Shown here one piece after another: positions 43,394-51,214 of a stretch of 64,000 bases of DNA (position 1 is the first letter of the stretch; each line of letters begins with the position of its first letter). The notes under the pieces are model-generated. The model saw nothing but the letters and a program-made list of their open reading frames with translations, did no database searches and was not told where the DNA came from. A program made the translations under genes and the position numbers. The stretch is from a virus. The stretch is from positions 1 through 64,000 of the IMG/VR virus record IMGVR_UViG_3300027759_004238; one strand, given 5' to 3'.

Positions 43394-44031
43394 ATAAAAT
43401 AAGTGTTGGTGTACGGAAAGGTTCCACTCTTTTCAAATTTTCCGTCTTTATAATCAAATATAACACCATCATCTTCCACACATTCTGCACCTTCAAACTT
43501 GGAAGAAGAAAAGGAATTTTCATCCATCCATAGAGAACTGCCCGCTTTAACTAATTGTATTCTATCCCTGTTTACTATCCAACAGGTAAACAATCCTTCG
43601 TATTTTGAAAATGTTTCAACAATGTTTTGAGTTTTCGATAGATGTTCTGGAATTATTTGAGAATCTATTGTTAGATGTTTACTTTCTTCAAAAGAAGAAA
43701 AATTTGTTATAATTCCATTATGTGCTACGAGATAATCTGGGCCACTGGAAGACGCAAACGGGTGTGTAGTTTCTTGGCTCCAGGTTGTTACTGTACTATT
43801 TGTAGGAGCCCTGGAATGGAATAAAAAATAATGATAGTTGAAAGGGCTTTGAGCAAATTGTTTTTTAAAATGAGATATATAATCCTCATCATATGTATTT
43901 GCTATTCTGCTTACATTGGATCCTCTGGAGCCAACTGCTAGCATACCCGAGGACTGGGCACCTCTTTGTAAATTAAGTTTATAAAGAGCAAACGCCTTTT
44001 CTAAATTGTTAGATCCACTAATTGCACACAT
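43390..44031 (-). CDS. Class II glutamine amidotransferase (213 aa), QueC partner
   Basis: MCAISGSNNLEKAFALYKLN has the N-terminal-nucleophile Cys at position 2. LFHSRAPTNSTVTTWSQETT gives the conserved Arg strand, DYLVAHNGIITNFSSFEE the HNG oxyanion motif and LTIDSQIIPEHL the Asp-Ser pair. The domain releases ammonia from glutamine. In some archaea and in phages such as 9g a domain of this type is fused to QueC (Gat-QueC) and converts preQ0 to the archaeosine base. Here it is a separate gene 3 bases after queC. No synthetase domain other than QueC is nearby, which supports that pairing. Confidence 0.8.
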   Translation of the reverse strand: MCAISGSNNLEKAFALYKLNLQRGAQSSGMLAVGSRGSNVSRIANTYDEDYISHFKKQFAQSPFNYHYFLFHSRAPTNSTVTTWSQETTHPFASSSGPDYLVAHNGIITNFSSFEESKHLTIDSQIIPEHLSKTQNIVETFSKYEGLFTCWIVNRDRIQLVKAGSSLWMDENSFSSSKFEGAECVEDDGVIFDYKDGKFEKSGTFPYTNTYFI

Positions 44032-44034
44032 ATC

Positions 44035-44778
44035 TTAATATAATGGTTCACAATTCCAATTTTGCCACGGTATATCTCTAGAATATTTTAGAGGATCAAT
44101 TTTTTTGGAGTGAATAAACCCTGCAATTCTTGCTGAACAACTAGGACACTCTCCACAGGATTTTTCGTGTTCTGTGTAACATGTCCTCGTCAGTGCAAAC
44201 TCAACTCCTAATTCAATACCGTATTCTATAATTTCTTTTTTTGTTTTATCTATTAGAGGTGTTTTAATCTCTATTAAATTCCTACGATTTAAGGATAAAA
44301 TGGTATTTAGATAATTTCTAAAGTCAGCTGTACAATCCCAGAACCCTGATGTATCATCTGCTTTTGCTGCTCCGTATAGTACGTGAGTTGCACCCACACT
44401 CTCTGCCATTCCAACGGCCAATGATAAAAATATCATATTTCGATTGGGTACATAAGCATTATTTTGAGGATCTCCAATAACCTCTTTCATTTTAGGCACC
44501 TCTATCTCATCATTTGTTAATGCTGAATTAAAATTCAATAGCTTAACTGGAAGGGGCAAGCGTGAATATTTGATTTTTTCTGCATATGAAGATTTTAAAA
44601 TGTAACTGGTAAGATAATCTTCTGCATTTGTTAATTCTCTAATATTACGTTGCCCATAATCAATAGCTAAAGCATACACTTTATCATAATTGGCTAATGC
44701 ATGATGCAGTACAACGGTACTGTCCATGCCTCCGCTAAATAAAACTACACAAGACTTCAATGTATTTGTACTGTCCAT
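44035..44778 (-). CDS. queC: QueC-like 7-cyano-7-deazaguanine (preQ0) synthase (247 aa)
   Basis: The PP-loop CVVLFSGGMDSTVVLHHAL (SGGMDS at about 15-20) binds ATP. YALAIDYGQRN, PNRNMIFLSLA and YGAAKADDTSGFWDC are QueC blocks. The C-terminal zinc site reads TRTCYTEHEKSCGECPSC, with four Cys as in the family. QueC turns 7-carboxy-7-deazaguanine into preQ0. With the adjacent amidotransferase it may instead act as Gat-QueC on preQ0. QueD, QueE, FolE and a DpdA-type inserting enzyme are not in this window. ATG start at 44778, divergent from the 191-aa gene 22 bases away. Confidence 0.9.
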   Translation of the reverse strand: MDSTNTLKSCVVLFSGGMDSTVVLHHALANYDKVYALAIDYGQRNIRELTNAEDYLTSYILKSSYAEKIKYSRLPLPVKLLNFNSALTNDEIEVPKMKEVIGDPQNNAYVPNRNMIFLSLAVGMAESVGATHVLYGAAKADDTSGFWDCTADFRNYLNTILSLNRRNLIEIKTPLIDKTKKEIIEYGIELGVEFALTRTCYTEHEKSCGECPSCSARIAGFIHSKKIDPLKYSRDIPWQNWNCEPLY

Positions 44779-44780
44779 GA

Positions 44781-44788
44781 GGTAAATA
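44781..44788 (+). promoter_or_regulatory. Late-promoter-like GGTAAATA
   Basis: Plus-strand octamer 12 bases before the ATG at 44801. No matching element is visible for queC on the opposite strand, suggesting the two divergent genes are timed differently. Confidence 0.45.
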
Positions 44789-44800
44789 TACTATAAATCA

Positions 44801-45376
44801 ATGAAGAATTCAATCAAAAACACGAAAAATAATTCAAATGTGCATGCCAAAGAGGTTGCAAGAATTCTAAAAGCTAATCAGGCAAGCTGCGAGTATGATG
44901 AATCATATGTTCCGTTTTTGAAAAGTTTTATATCTCACTTAGTAAGAGAAGCCGAAGGGGATGTGGCCGCCGCCGCCCAAGCGGTGGATCCAAAGACTCC
45001 AGAAGATTTTACACCAGACCAAAATCAAAAAGATTTTGGTGATTCTTTAGAAAAAGAAACTCCAGGGGATAATTTTGACACAGAAGGCACTGATCCTAAT
45101 GTAACCGCCAATGCTATCACGGCAATAAGAGAATGGTCCAAGAAATTAGATGATTTTGCAGACTTCATGAACAACCCTGACAGCCAGTCCTTGCACAAAA
45201 TACTTGCAGCAGAAGACCGGCCGGGTTCTTTATTACGCGGAGTCACTCGTAAGGCCTCCGACAGTATTACTCGCATTGCTGGTGAAATTGAAAAGTTGAA
45301 AGAAGTTCTTAACTCTTTCATTATTATGGCACCCAAAAAACAAAGAGATTTTGAACAAACTCAGGTTGGTGGTTAG
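44801..45376 (+). CDS. Unrecognised acidic protein (191 aa)
   Basis: A basic N-terminus (MKNSIKNTKNNSNVHAKEVA) leads to a helical segment, then an acidic linker (DPKTPEDFTPDQNQKDFGDS, LEKETPGDNFDTEGTDP). A C-terminal helical part follows (SITRIAGEIEKLKEVLNSF). The layout looks like a virion or scaffold accessory protein rather than an enzyme. No family recognised. It ends convergently with the primase gene with a 4-base overlap (TTAG). Confidence 0.65.
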   Translation: MKNSIKNTKNNSNVHAKEVARILKANQASCEYDESYVPFLKSFISHLVREAEGDVAAAAQAVDPKTPEDFTPDQNQKDFGDSLEKETPGDNFDTEGTDPNVTANAITAIREWSKKLDDFADFMNNPDSQSLHKILAAEDRPGSLLRGVTRKASDSITRIAGEIEKLKEVLNSFIIMAPKKQRDFEQTQVGG

Positions 45377-46332
45377 TATAAAGAATTTAAAATAAAATCA
45401 ATAGGTATTTCGTTGATTCCTTCTTTAACCGCCCATTCATTGAAATCTTTATAGGGCTTGTCGAGAGGCCACCGGAATACCTTTTGTTTTGTGCTTAACA
45501 AGCTAAAAAGCTTCTCTTTGGAGGCCTTGTCTATTCTTGGATTGTCTAATACCCATATTTTGTCATGAAAAGGAAATTCTGATAATTGTTTCTCTTGGGT
45601 ATTGGTGAGGGAAAGGCCGGCTAAAGATACTCCATTCTTTACAAACATGGCATCAATAGGTCCTTCAAATAGAAAAATTTTATCCAACTCACTATCAACT
45701 CTGTCTATACCAAAAACAGTTTTGTCATATCCTATTTTATTTAAATAACGAGGTTCTGAACCGTCTAAAGATCTTGTTTGATAGAATACTATTTTACGAT
45801 TGCGATCAAAATAGGGAATACATAACCTATTTTTATGAAAGTGGTCTGTTAAACTTATATAAAAATTAACACTTCGGTTGATTGCTACATCTAATTTTCT
45901 ACTTTTTAAGTATTCAAGAGCATTATTAAAGTGATTAGAAGATCTATAAAATTTTTGTTGTTGTAAATCACTCAAATTAACTGAATCATGAGGAAGATTT
46001 GGTTTTTCTTTGCGAATTTGTTTAACTAATCCTATATGATCAGTGACATCTGTTGAGGTGTTGCCATTGAATGCTTCTATTTCAATCTCTTCTCTAGTAA
46101 GACCAGAGGATTCAGTGATCCATCTCCAGGCATTCCATGATTTATTGCAATTGAAGCAATAAAAAGAGCTGGTTGAAGGATAGAAGAAAAGTCTTTTCTT
46201 TTTCAACCAGCTCTTACCTTCACGACATATTGGACAAGAGGCATTATAATTGCCGTCAAATTTACGAAAAGAAGGTTCTCCTGCTAAGGTATAGAATTTG
46301 CTTAAAACATAAGTTCCCGGTAGAGCCCTCAT
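45373..46332 (-). CDS. 61: DNA primase, T4 gp61-like (319 aa)
   Basis: N-terminal zinc ribbon ASCPICREGKSWLKK with the second pair in FYCFNCNKSWNAWRW. A Toprim domain follows: IFLFEGPIDAMFVKNGVSLA (EGxxDAM) and KIWVLDNPRIDKASKE (DxxxD). The end reads FRWPLDKPYKDFNEWAVKEG. T4 gp61 is 342 aa and makes pentaribonucleotide primers with helicase gp41. The middle (NRLCIPYFDRNRKIVFYQTR) is the DnaG-like catalytic core N-part. ATG start at 46332. Function is confident; specificity of priming is unknown. Confidence 0.85.
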   Translation of the reverse strand: MRALPGTYVLSKFYTLAGEPSFRKFDGNYNASCPICREGKSWLKKKRLFFYPSTSSFYCFNCNKSWNAWRWITESSGLTREEIEIEAFNGNTSTDVTDHIGLVKQIRKEKPNLPHDSVNLSDLQQQKFYRSSNHFNNALEYLKSRKLDVAINRSVNFYISLTDHFHKNRLCIPYFDRNRKIVFYQTRSLDGSEPRYLNKIGYDKTVFGIDRVDSELDKIFLFEGPIDAMFVKNGVSLAGLSLTNTQEKQLSEFPFHDKIWVLDNPRIDKASKEKLFSLLSTKQKVFRWPLDKPYKDFNEWAVKEGINEIPIDFILNSLY

Positions 46333-46359
46333 GTAACCAGTATAACGGATTTTTAAGTA

Positions 46360-47337
46360 TTACTCACGACTTTTTGCCTTAAAGACATCTACAAAAGATT
46401 TCATAATGTCATAATTCTCAAATTGTGACCCGAATTCTTGCTTATCTCCGTAATGAGATGCATATTTAGATATGGTGTCTTTGGCACCATAATCTTCTCC
46501 TCCTTCTTCTCTATCAAAAACGGCTTCAGAATCAGCAGATTCTTTTTCTTTGATGGACCAGCCGGTGTCGCCTCTGCTAATAAGGCCTTCTCGGGCCATT
46601 TTTCCTAAAACTTCTCTCAATTTAGAAGGATCATCTCTTAATTTGAAAGGGGTCGAAGAATCCGCCAAAATTTGTTTATTAGAAACTTCATTACCTCCTA
46701 AATTTTTAATTACATCCAACAAAGTTTCTTCATCAGGGTTCAAGTTTAATTCAGCAGTGGCCTCCAAGTCTTTATCTGCGGAAGGAGATTCTTGTTCTCC
46801 TTCAACGTGTTCTTCATCAGACTCTTCTGATTCTGGAGTACCTTCTGTTTCTGCCTCTTCTCCTGAAGGTTCTTCTCCCGATGGTTCTGTGGATGCTTCC
46901 GGTGCCACATTAATAGGAGATTTATCTGATGAATCATTTGTAATTGCAGGATTACTGTCTGGTGCCTTTGAAGCTGCATTAACTCCTTTTAATAATTTAA
47001 ACAAGACATCTGATAAATGCTGAGTCCATTTATCAGCAAAAGTTGGTCCCATGCCCATTCCTCCGCGTTCTTTGCCTTTTAGTAAAATGTTTTTAATAGC
47101 TGTTGAAACTTCTGCATATGTAATTTTCTTATTATCTCTAGATAGGAAGTCCTGCACAACTGCTTGAAAGAATGGTTGGACATCTGAATTTTGATGCCTG
47201 CCAAAACGATTAGCTGTTCCTCTGCTCGGGACTGCTTTGCTGGGGAAGTCTTCTGGCACACTTCCAAAATCTGCAACATCTGAGGATCTTGCCATTTCTT
47301 CCAATTGCTCAGTATAAAGAGAATTAAATAAATTCAT
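46360..47337 (-). CDS. Protein with acidic linker and winged-helix-like C-terminus (325 aa)
   Basis: Residues 1-130 are a globular helical part (FFQAVVQDFLSRDNKKITYA, AEVSTAIKNILLKGKERGG). Residues about 140-200 form a Glu/Ser/Pro-rich linker (EPSGEEPSGEEAETEGTPES). Residues about 205-275 look like a winged helix (TLLDVIKNLGGNEVSNKQIL, DPSKLREVLGKMAREGLISR). No family is recognised. It could be a DNA-binding regulator or a virion protein. It has GGTAAATA 6 bases before the ATG, so is probably late. Confidence 0.6.
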   Translation of the reverse strand: MNLFNSLYTEQLEEMARSSDVADFGSVPEDFPSKAVPSRGTANRFGRHQNSDVQPFFQAVVQDFLSRDNKKITYAEVSTAIKNILLKGKERGGMGMGPTFADKWTQHLSDVLFKLLKGVNAASKAPDSNPAITNDSSDKSPINVAPEASTEPSGEEPSGEEAETEGTPESEESDEEHVEGEQESPSADKDLEATAELNLNPDEETLLDVIKNLGGNEVSNKQILADSSTPFKLRDDPSKLREVLGKMAREGLISRGDTGWSIKEKESADSEAVFDREEGGEDYGAKDTISKYASHYGDKQEFGSQFENYDIMKSFVDVFKAKSRE

Positions 47338-47343
47338 ATCTTT

Positions 47344-47351
47344 TATTTACC
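47344..47351 (-). promoter_or_regulatory. Late-promoter-like GGTAAATA
   Basis: Minus-strand octamer 6 bases before the ATG at 47337, filling the 15-base gap to the upstream kinase gene. Confidence 0.5.
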
Positions 47352-47352
47352 A

Positions 47353-47985
47353 TTAATATAGTTCAGATATAAGACTTTGTTCTTCACCAAAGGCTTTACC
47401 TTCTTCATTAAGGTATAAAGCGGTCAAAGACAAGCGCTGTTCTGGACTTCCGTAAATTTCTATAATCGGGGGACTGTCACCTTTAGGAAACACTCTCCCG
47501 TCTTCTTGATGATAGGACTTTAAGAAAGCTTTAAATATGTTGTCTATTTCTTCCCTATATACGGGATCTGTGTCTCTCACACCGTCTTCAACTAAAGCAA
47601 CTGGTGACATCTTTGTAATAGGCAAAAAGAAAATGATGTCAAACATCTTTAAAGTTTCTCTTACCAATAGTCGGGACTTGTCTAAAAATTTTTCTGATAC
47701 TTTATCATTAAGATGAAGCCAGGAAGAGTATGCTAGATTGTCTAATATACAACGATCGAATATTACATTTTCAGTTTTAGAACAAGACATGGCCTGATCA
47801 ATCAGAAAGTCTAATATAATTTGTTGTGATTCTTCATCTCCTAATCTGTTAATCGGTATGTTTTTTTCTTTGACTACATCTCTGTATGTTTTTTCAGGAG
47901 TTGTATACATTTTCCACTTATTTAAAAAATCTTTAATGTAAGTGCTTTTGCCTATGCACTGAGTGCCTACTACTGCTAATTTCAT
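47353..47985 (-). CDS. P-loop nucleotide kinase-like protein (210 aa)
   Basis: MKLAVVGTQCIGKSTYIKDF has a Walker A variant (GTQCIGKST). NVIFDRCILDNLAYSSW is the DR(x)xxD lid/base motif of thymidylate- and NadR-type kinases. IIFFLPITKMSPVALVEDGV then matches AAA_28. Same superfamily as the 183-aa protein at 26812-27363. The substrate is probably a (deoxy)nucleoside or nucleotide. Which one cannot be told. ATG at 47985; 4-base gap to the 83-aa gene upstream. Confidence 0.7.
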   Translation of the reverse strand: MKLAVVGTQCIGKSTYIKDFLNKWKMYTTPEKTYRDVVKEKNIPINRLGDEESQQIILDFLIDQAMSCSKTENVIFDRCILDNLAYSSWLHLNDKVSEKFLDKSRLLVRETLKMFDIIFFLPITKMSPVALVEDGVRDTDPVYREEIDNIFKAFLKSYHQEDGRVFPKGDSPPIIEIYGSPEQRLSLTALYLNEEGKAFGEEQSLISELY

Positions 47986-47989
47986 ATGT

Positions 47990-48241
47990 TTATATAATTT
48001 GTATTTCTGGAAAGAATTTTAATAATTCATGAGTGAATTGTGAAGTGAAAGGATTTTCCTTAACAAATGTAATATTTGATACAGGAATTTCCTGGTGTAA
48101 TAGTCTCAACCTGATTGCTAATTGAGATATTTCAATAAGATCTTCACAATACTGAGAGTGATCGAAGTCTGATGAAGCACAGTACAATAGAGATTCAAGT
48201 GTTAATTGAATCTCTTTTTTAGAAAGGCATACATCTGGCAT
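47990..48241 (-). CDS. Unrecognised small protein (83 aa)
   Basis: MPDVCLSKKEIQLTLESLLY opens a helical, soluble protein with DLIEISQLAIRLRLLHQEIP in the centre. No motif is recognised. It lies 4 bases upstream of the kinase on the same strand and 21 bases after the 236-aa gene, so it is in the same transcription unit. Confidence 0.6.
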   Translation of the reverse strand: MPDVCLSKKEIQLTLESLLYCASSDFDHSQYCEDLIEISQLAIRLRLLHQEIPVSNITFVKENPFTSQFTHELLKFFPEIQII

Positions 48242-48262
48242 GACTTATTTTAGTCATTTATA

Positions 48263-48973
48263 TTATATAGTCAAGTCTGCAGATGGAAGAATATCGTTAT
48301 TTATTTTTTGGATAATTTCACCGGCAATTTTAACGGCCGCTGCCGGATCTGACTGTTCTATGGGTTTTATTTGTGATAATAAAGTTCCTATGCTATCTAT
48401 TACCCCTCTCAATGAATCATTATTTTGGAGAATTTTATCTTTAGAGATGAACAAAACTTTAACTATTAAATTTGTTATTGCATCATTGGCCGCTGGATCA
48501 AATTTGTCTATAAAATTTTGATTTATGTCAAAATTTACAGTATTGCCTCCTAATTTTACAATTTTTAAGATTTTTTGCAAGACTTTTATACTATCTTCTC
48601 CTCCTGTGACTCCACTATTTTTTAGTCTAGATAAAAATATTTCATCTTGCCTCATTTCTTCGTGGTCCTCCACCACCTTGTCCATATTTGTTAATAAAGC
48701 TAATGCTGCTAGTTTGGCTAATTTGATTTGAATATCTGCATTTTCCGGCGGCAATTCTGTTTGATCATCTGCTTGGGGCATTATTGGGTTATTATTGGGT
48801 ACCGTTGGGGGTCCACCGGCTGAAGTGTCAGGGGGAGAAGATACCGTACCAGTGGCTATCTCATCTTCTCTTAAAATGTGTTCCAACAACGTATCAAATT
48901 TAGAATTAATTCTATTTTTGGCTATGCTGATTTGTTCTTGAATAAGTTTTTGTACAAAAGAGGCCTGAGACAT
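48263..48973 (-). CDS. Unrecognised helical protein with Pro-rich linker (236 aa)
   Basis: N-terminal helix (FVQKLIQEQISIAKNRINSK). A Pro/Ser/Thr/Gly linker (SPPDTSAGGPPTVPNNNPIM) is followed by a long helical part (LAKLAALALLTNMDKVVEDH, SIKVLQKILKIVKLGGNTVN). The design (helix, linker, helical body) resembles the 191-aa and 325-aa proteins nearby. That suggests structural or scaffold-type late genes. An exact TATAAATA stands 5 bases before the ATG. Confidence 0.6.
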   Translation of the reverse strand: MSQASFVQKLIQEQISIAKNRINSKFDTLLEHILREDEIATGTVSSPPDTSAGGPPTVPNNNPIMPQADDQTELPPENADIQIKLAKLAALALLTNMDKVVEDHEEMRQDEIFLSRLKNSGVTGGEDSIKVLQKILKIVKLGGNTVNFDINQNFIDKFDPAANDAITNLIVKVLFISKDKILQNNDSLRGVIDSIGTLLSQIKPIEQSDPAAAVKIAGEIIQKINNDILPSADLTI

Positions 48974-48978
48974 ATTTT

Positions 48979-48986
48979 TATTTATA
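48979..48986 (-). promoter_or_regulatory. T4-late-type promoter element TATAAATA (exact)
   Basis: Exact octamer on the minus strand, with only AAAAT between it and the ATG at 48973. By T4 geometry transcription would begin at or next to the start codon. Confidence 0.7.
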
Positions 48987-49004
48987 GGAAAACTGAATGT
49001 TTAA

Positions 49005-49012
49005 CGTAAATA
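49005..49012 (+). promoter_or_regulatory. Late-promoter-like CGTAAATA
   Basis: Plus-strand octamer 18 bases before the ATG at 49031. It could drive the fibre-tip gene and the glycosyltransferase genes behind it. Confidence 0.4.
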
Positions 49013-49030
49013 AATTATTAACCCTATTAT

Positions 49031-49648
49031 ATGAGCATTAGATTTCTAAACAACATAGATGCTACGACCGGGCCAGAAGATTTCTCGGCTTTTGATGATA
49101 TTATAGTCGATAATGATTTATTTGTAGGAAATACCCTAACTGCTAAATACATAAACGGAACTGAATATGATTATATAAATGCAGAGGTGCCTGCGGCCAC
49201 CGGCATAAGGATGGTTTTAAATTATTTAATTTATACATTACATCATGCTATAATGACAGATAATATATTTGCAAGGGAAGCAACACTAGAAAACACCAGT
49301 GTTAGAACTGTAAATTATTCAGAAACAACTACCTACCTTCCTATATTAAACAATACAGTTACTTTAGATCTTTCTAAGGGTAATACATTTCACATTGATT
49401 TAAATAATAATATTACAAGCTTTGTATTAATTCATACACCACAGGAAACTTATACCTTTAGCTTAATAATAAAACAACGAGGTCTACGAAGTGTTAGTTG
49501 GAATTTTGACAACAATGTTGTTAAGTGGTCAAATAATGATATACCTCAAATGTCTCAGGATGCTTACACAGAAGACATATACTCATTTACAACTTTTACG
49601 GGCGGTGGCTCTTGGTACGGATTTGTAGGAGGACAAAATTTTGTTTAA
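49031..49648 (+). CDS. Fibre-tip-like structural protein (205 aa)
   Basis: The C-terminal ~90 residues (NTFHIDLNNNITSFVLIHTP, ETYTFSLIIKQRGLRSVSWN, then DIYSFTTFTGGGSWYGFVGG) parallel the tip of the collagen-like fibre at 3100-4977 ([11 protein letters not shown]...[19 protein letters not shown]). The first half (FDDIIVDNDLFVGNTLTAKY) resembles fibre shaft. A small fibre or tip protein is inferred. It opens the plus-strand glycosyltransferase cassette, which may glycosylate it or other fibres. Confidence 0.7.
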   Translation: MSIRFLNNIDATTGPEDFSAFDDIIVDNDLFVGNTLTAKYINGTEYDYINAEVPAATGIRMVLNYLIYTLHHAIMTDNIFAREATLENTSVRTVNYSETTTYLPILNNTVTLDLSKGNTFHIDLNNNITSFVLIHTPQETYTFSLIIKQRGLRSVSWNFDNNVVKWSNNDIPQMSQDAYTEDIYSFTTFTGGGSWYGFVGGQNFV

Positions 49649-49661
49649 TACAGTCGGAAGA

Positions 49662-49790
49662 ATGAGTATGATAAGAACCAAGCAATTGGTAAAAACTATA
49701 AATCCTCATTATTATGGAGCCAATAGTCAAAACACACCTCAAATTGTAAAAAATATTAGAAAGTCTGGAATAACCATTGTTAAAAAATGA
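49662..49790 (+). CDS. Small basic protein (42 aa)
   Basis: ATG at 49662 gives MSMIRTKQLVKTINPHYYGA, a 42-residue basic peptide ending IVKK. Its TGA overlaps the ATG of the next glycosyltransferase (ATGA). A GGAAG just upstream would suit the second ATG at 49668, one of few Shine-Dalgarno-like sites in the window. The sequence is too short to assign. It fills the whole gap between neighbours, which supports translation. Confidence 0.45.
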   Translation: MSMIRTKQLVKTINPHYYGANSQNTPQIVKNIRKSGITIVKK

Positions 49791-50860
49791 TTACAGAAGA
49801 AGAACTTTTAAAAGAAATTAAAAAAGGAGTTGAAGACTGTAGAACTTTACATTATGTGATAATAGACTCTACGGTGTGCAAGGATTCTAATATCAATATA
49901 GCAGAAGAATTATTAAGTGATAAAAATTTAGCCTGGTTAGAGCCACAAGATGGTGTTTATGTTATAAACACCCATTTATTGTCACATTTTATCAATTATT
50001 TTGACAATTTATTTGGCTTGATACAAAAATTGGTAAATTGTGGATATGTTGTAAACTCTTTGCGTTTTGGAAGAGTAATGTCTCAAAGAAAATTTAATTT
50101 TGAAGATAAACCAGAAGATTCTCTGGTTCGTATTGCTATTGTTACAATGTTTTCCAATAAAGCATTTGTAGAATATTGGAAAACCTTTTTAAGAGAAACT
50201 TGTCTACCAGAAAATATCATAGTAGATGTAATTCTAGGAGATAATAGTGATGATAATAAAATTAGAGATTTATTATATGATGTAATGTCTCAATGTGGTC
50301 GCAAATATAACAACTATTATATTTGTGATTTAGGAAAATCTTATCAAATAAAAGAAGGAGAACACTATCTGGCTATAGATAAACACGTTCATGTAGCAGT
50401 TAATTATTCAGAATTGCTTAGAGAACCTTCTTTACATTATGATTATATATTGAAAATAGAAGATGACATGGAGCCACCTAATGATGGTTTTCAAAAATTA
50501 TATAAACACATGAAAAATTTGAAAAAACAAAAAAAGAAAGTGGCATGTGTGGCTGGATATTATCCACAAAAATTAAATCCATTAACTACTTGCATATCAA
50601 TGCAGCCCGAATTGTGGGGTAAAATTCCTAGAGTTGATGAAATGCAACCTCGATTGATACGAGTAGAGATGCAAGGCGGTGGCTTTGCTTTATATAATTG
50701 CAAGGCACTTCAAGAGGTTCTTCCTTATAAATTAACCTATAAATTGCCTCACGGAAATTATTATATGACTGGGTGGGATGGAACTATAGGTGAAGAGTGG
50801 GCTGAAGATGGCTGGGAACAGTATGTAGACGGGTCAATGTATTGCGCACATCATTTTTAA
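49787..50860 (+). CDS. Glycosyltransferase with GT-A domain (357 aa)
   Basis: An N-terminal ~110 residues of unknown type (HYVIIDSTVCKDSNINIAEE) precede a GT-A domain. The domain reads VRIAIVTMFSNKAFVEYWKT, VDVILGDNSDD, YDYILKIEDDMEPPNDG (IEDDM as the DxD motif) and MQGGGFALYNCKALQEV. It ends with a WDG...EEWAEDGW block that looks catalytic. Acceptor unknown. First of the plus-strand glycosyltransferase genes, overlapping the preceding 42-aa frame by 4 bases and 1 base from the next gene. Confidence 0.7.
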   Translation: MITEEELLKEIKKGVEDCRTLHYVIIDSTVCKDSNINIAEELLSDKNLAWLEPQDGVYVINTHLLSHFINYFDNLFGLIQKLVNCGYVVNSLRFGRVMSQRKFNFEDKPEDSLVRIAIVTMFSNKAFVEYWKTFLRETCLPENIIVDVILGDNSDDNKIRDLLYDVMSQCGRKYNNYYICDLGKSYQIKEGEHYLAIDKHVHVAVNYSELLREPSLHYDYILKIEDDMEPPNDGFQKLYKHMKNLKKQKKKVACVAGYYPQKLNPLTTCISMQPELWGKIPRVDEMQPRLIRVEMQGGGFALYNCKALQEVLPYKLTYKLPHGNYYMTGWDGTIGEEWAEDGWEQYVDGSMYCAHHF

Positions 50861-50861
50861 T

Positions 50862-51209
50862 ATGTCAGAAGAATCATTAGAAGATATAGATTGGGAATTA
50901 TACAAATTGTATAACGAAGACCTCTCTCATATGAATGAAGAACAATTGATTATACACTACACCAGATTTGGTGTGCACGAAAATCGTAAACATAAACACA
51001 TTTTACCTGAAAAATTTGACTCTAATAATTACAAAATAATGAATAATGATTTGGAAAAATTAACAGATTTAGAACTTAAAAAACATTACACATTACACGG
51101 TAAAAGAGAACAAAGGTCTTATTTGTTAACAGATGAACCTAATAGAAAAGTTTCTACCAGAACTGTTGAAAATGTAAAAATTCAGGGAATTACATACGTT
51201 AGTGTATAA
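50862..51209 (+). CDS. Small protein with two 'HYxxxGxxExR' repeats (115 aa)
   Basis: Two copies of a ~45-residue repeat are visible: DWELYKLYNEDLSHMNEEQL with IIHYTRFGVHENRKH, then NYKIMNNDLEKLTDLELKKH with YTLHGKREQRSY. This HY...G..E.R motif is common as an appendix to bacterial and giant-virus glycosyltransferases, where its role is unknown. Here it is a stand-alone gene between two glycosyltransferase genes, so a targeting or scaffolding partner is plausible. It begins 1 base after its upstream neighbour's stop. Confidence 0.65.
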   Translation: MSEESLEDIDWELYKLYNEDLSHMNEEQLIIHYTRFGVHENRKHKHILPEKFDSNNYKIMNNDLEKLTDLELKKHYTLHGKREQRSYLLTDEPNRKVSTRTVENVKIQGITYVSV

Positions 51210-51214
51210 TTTTT

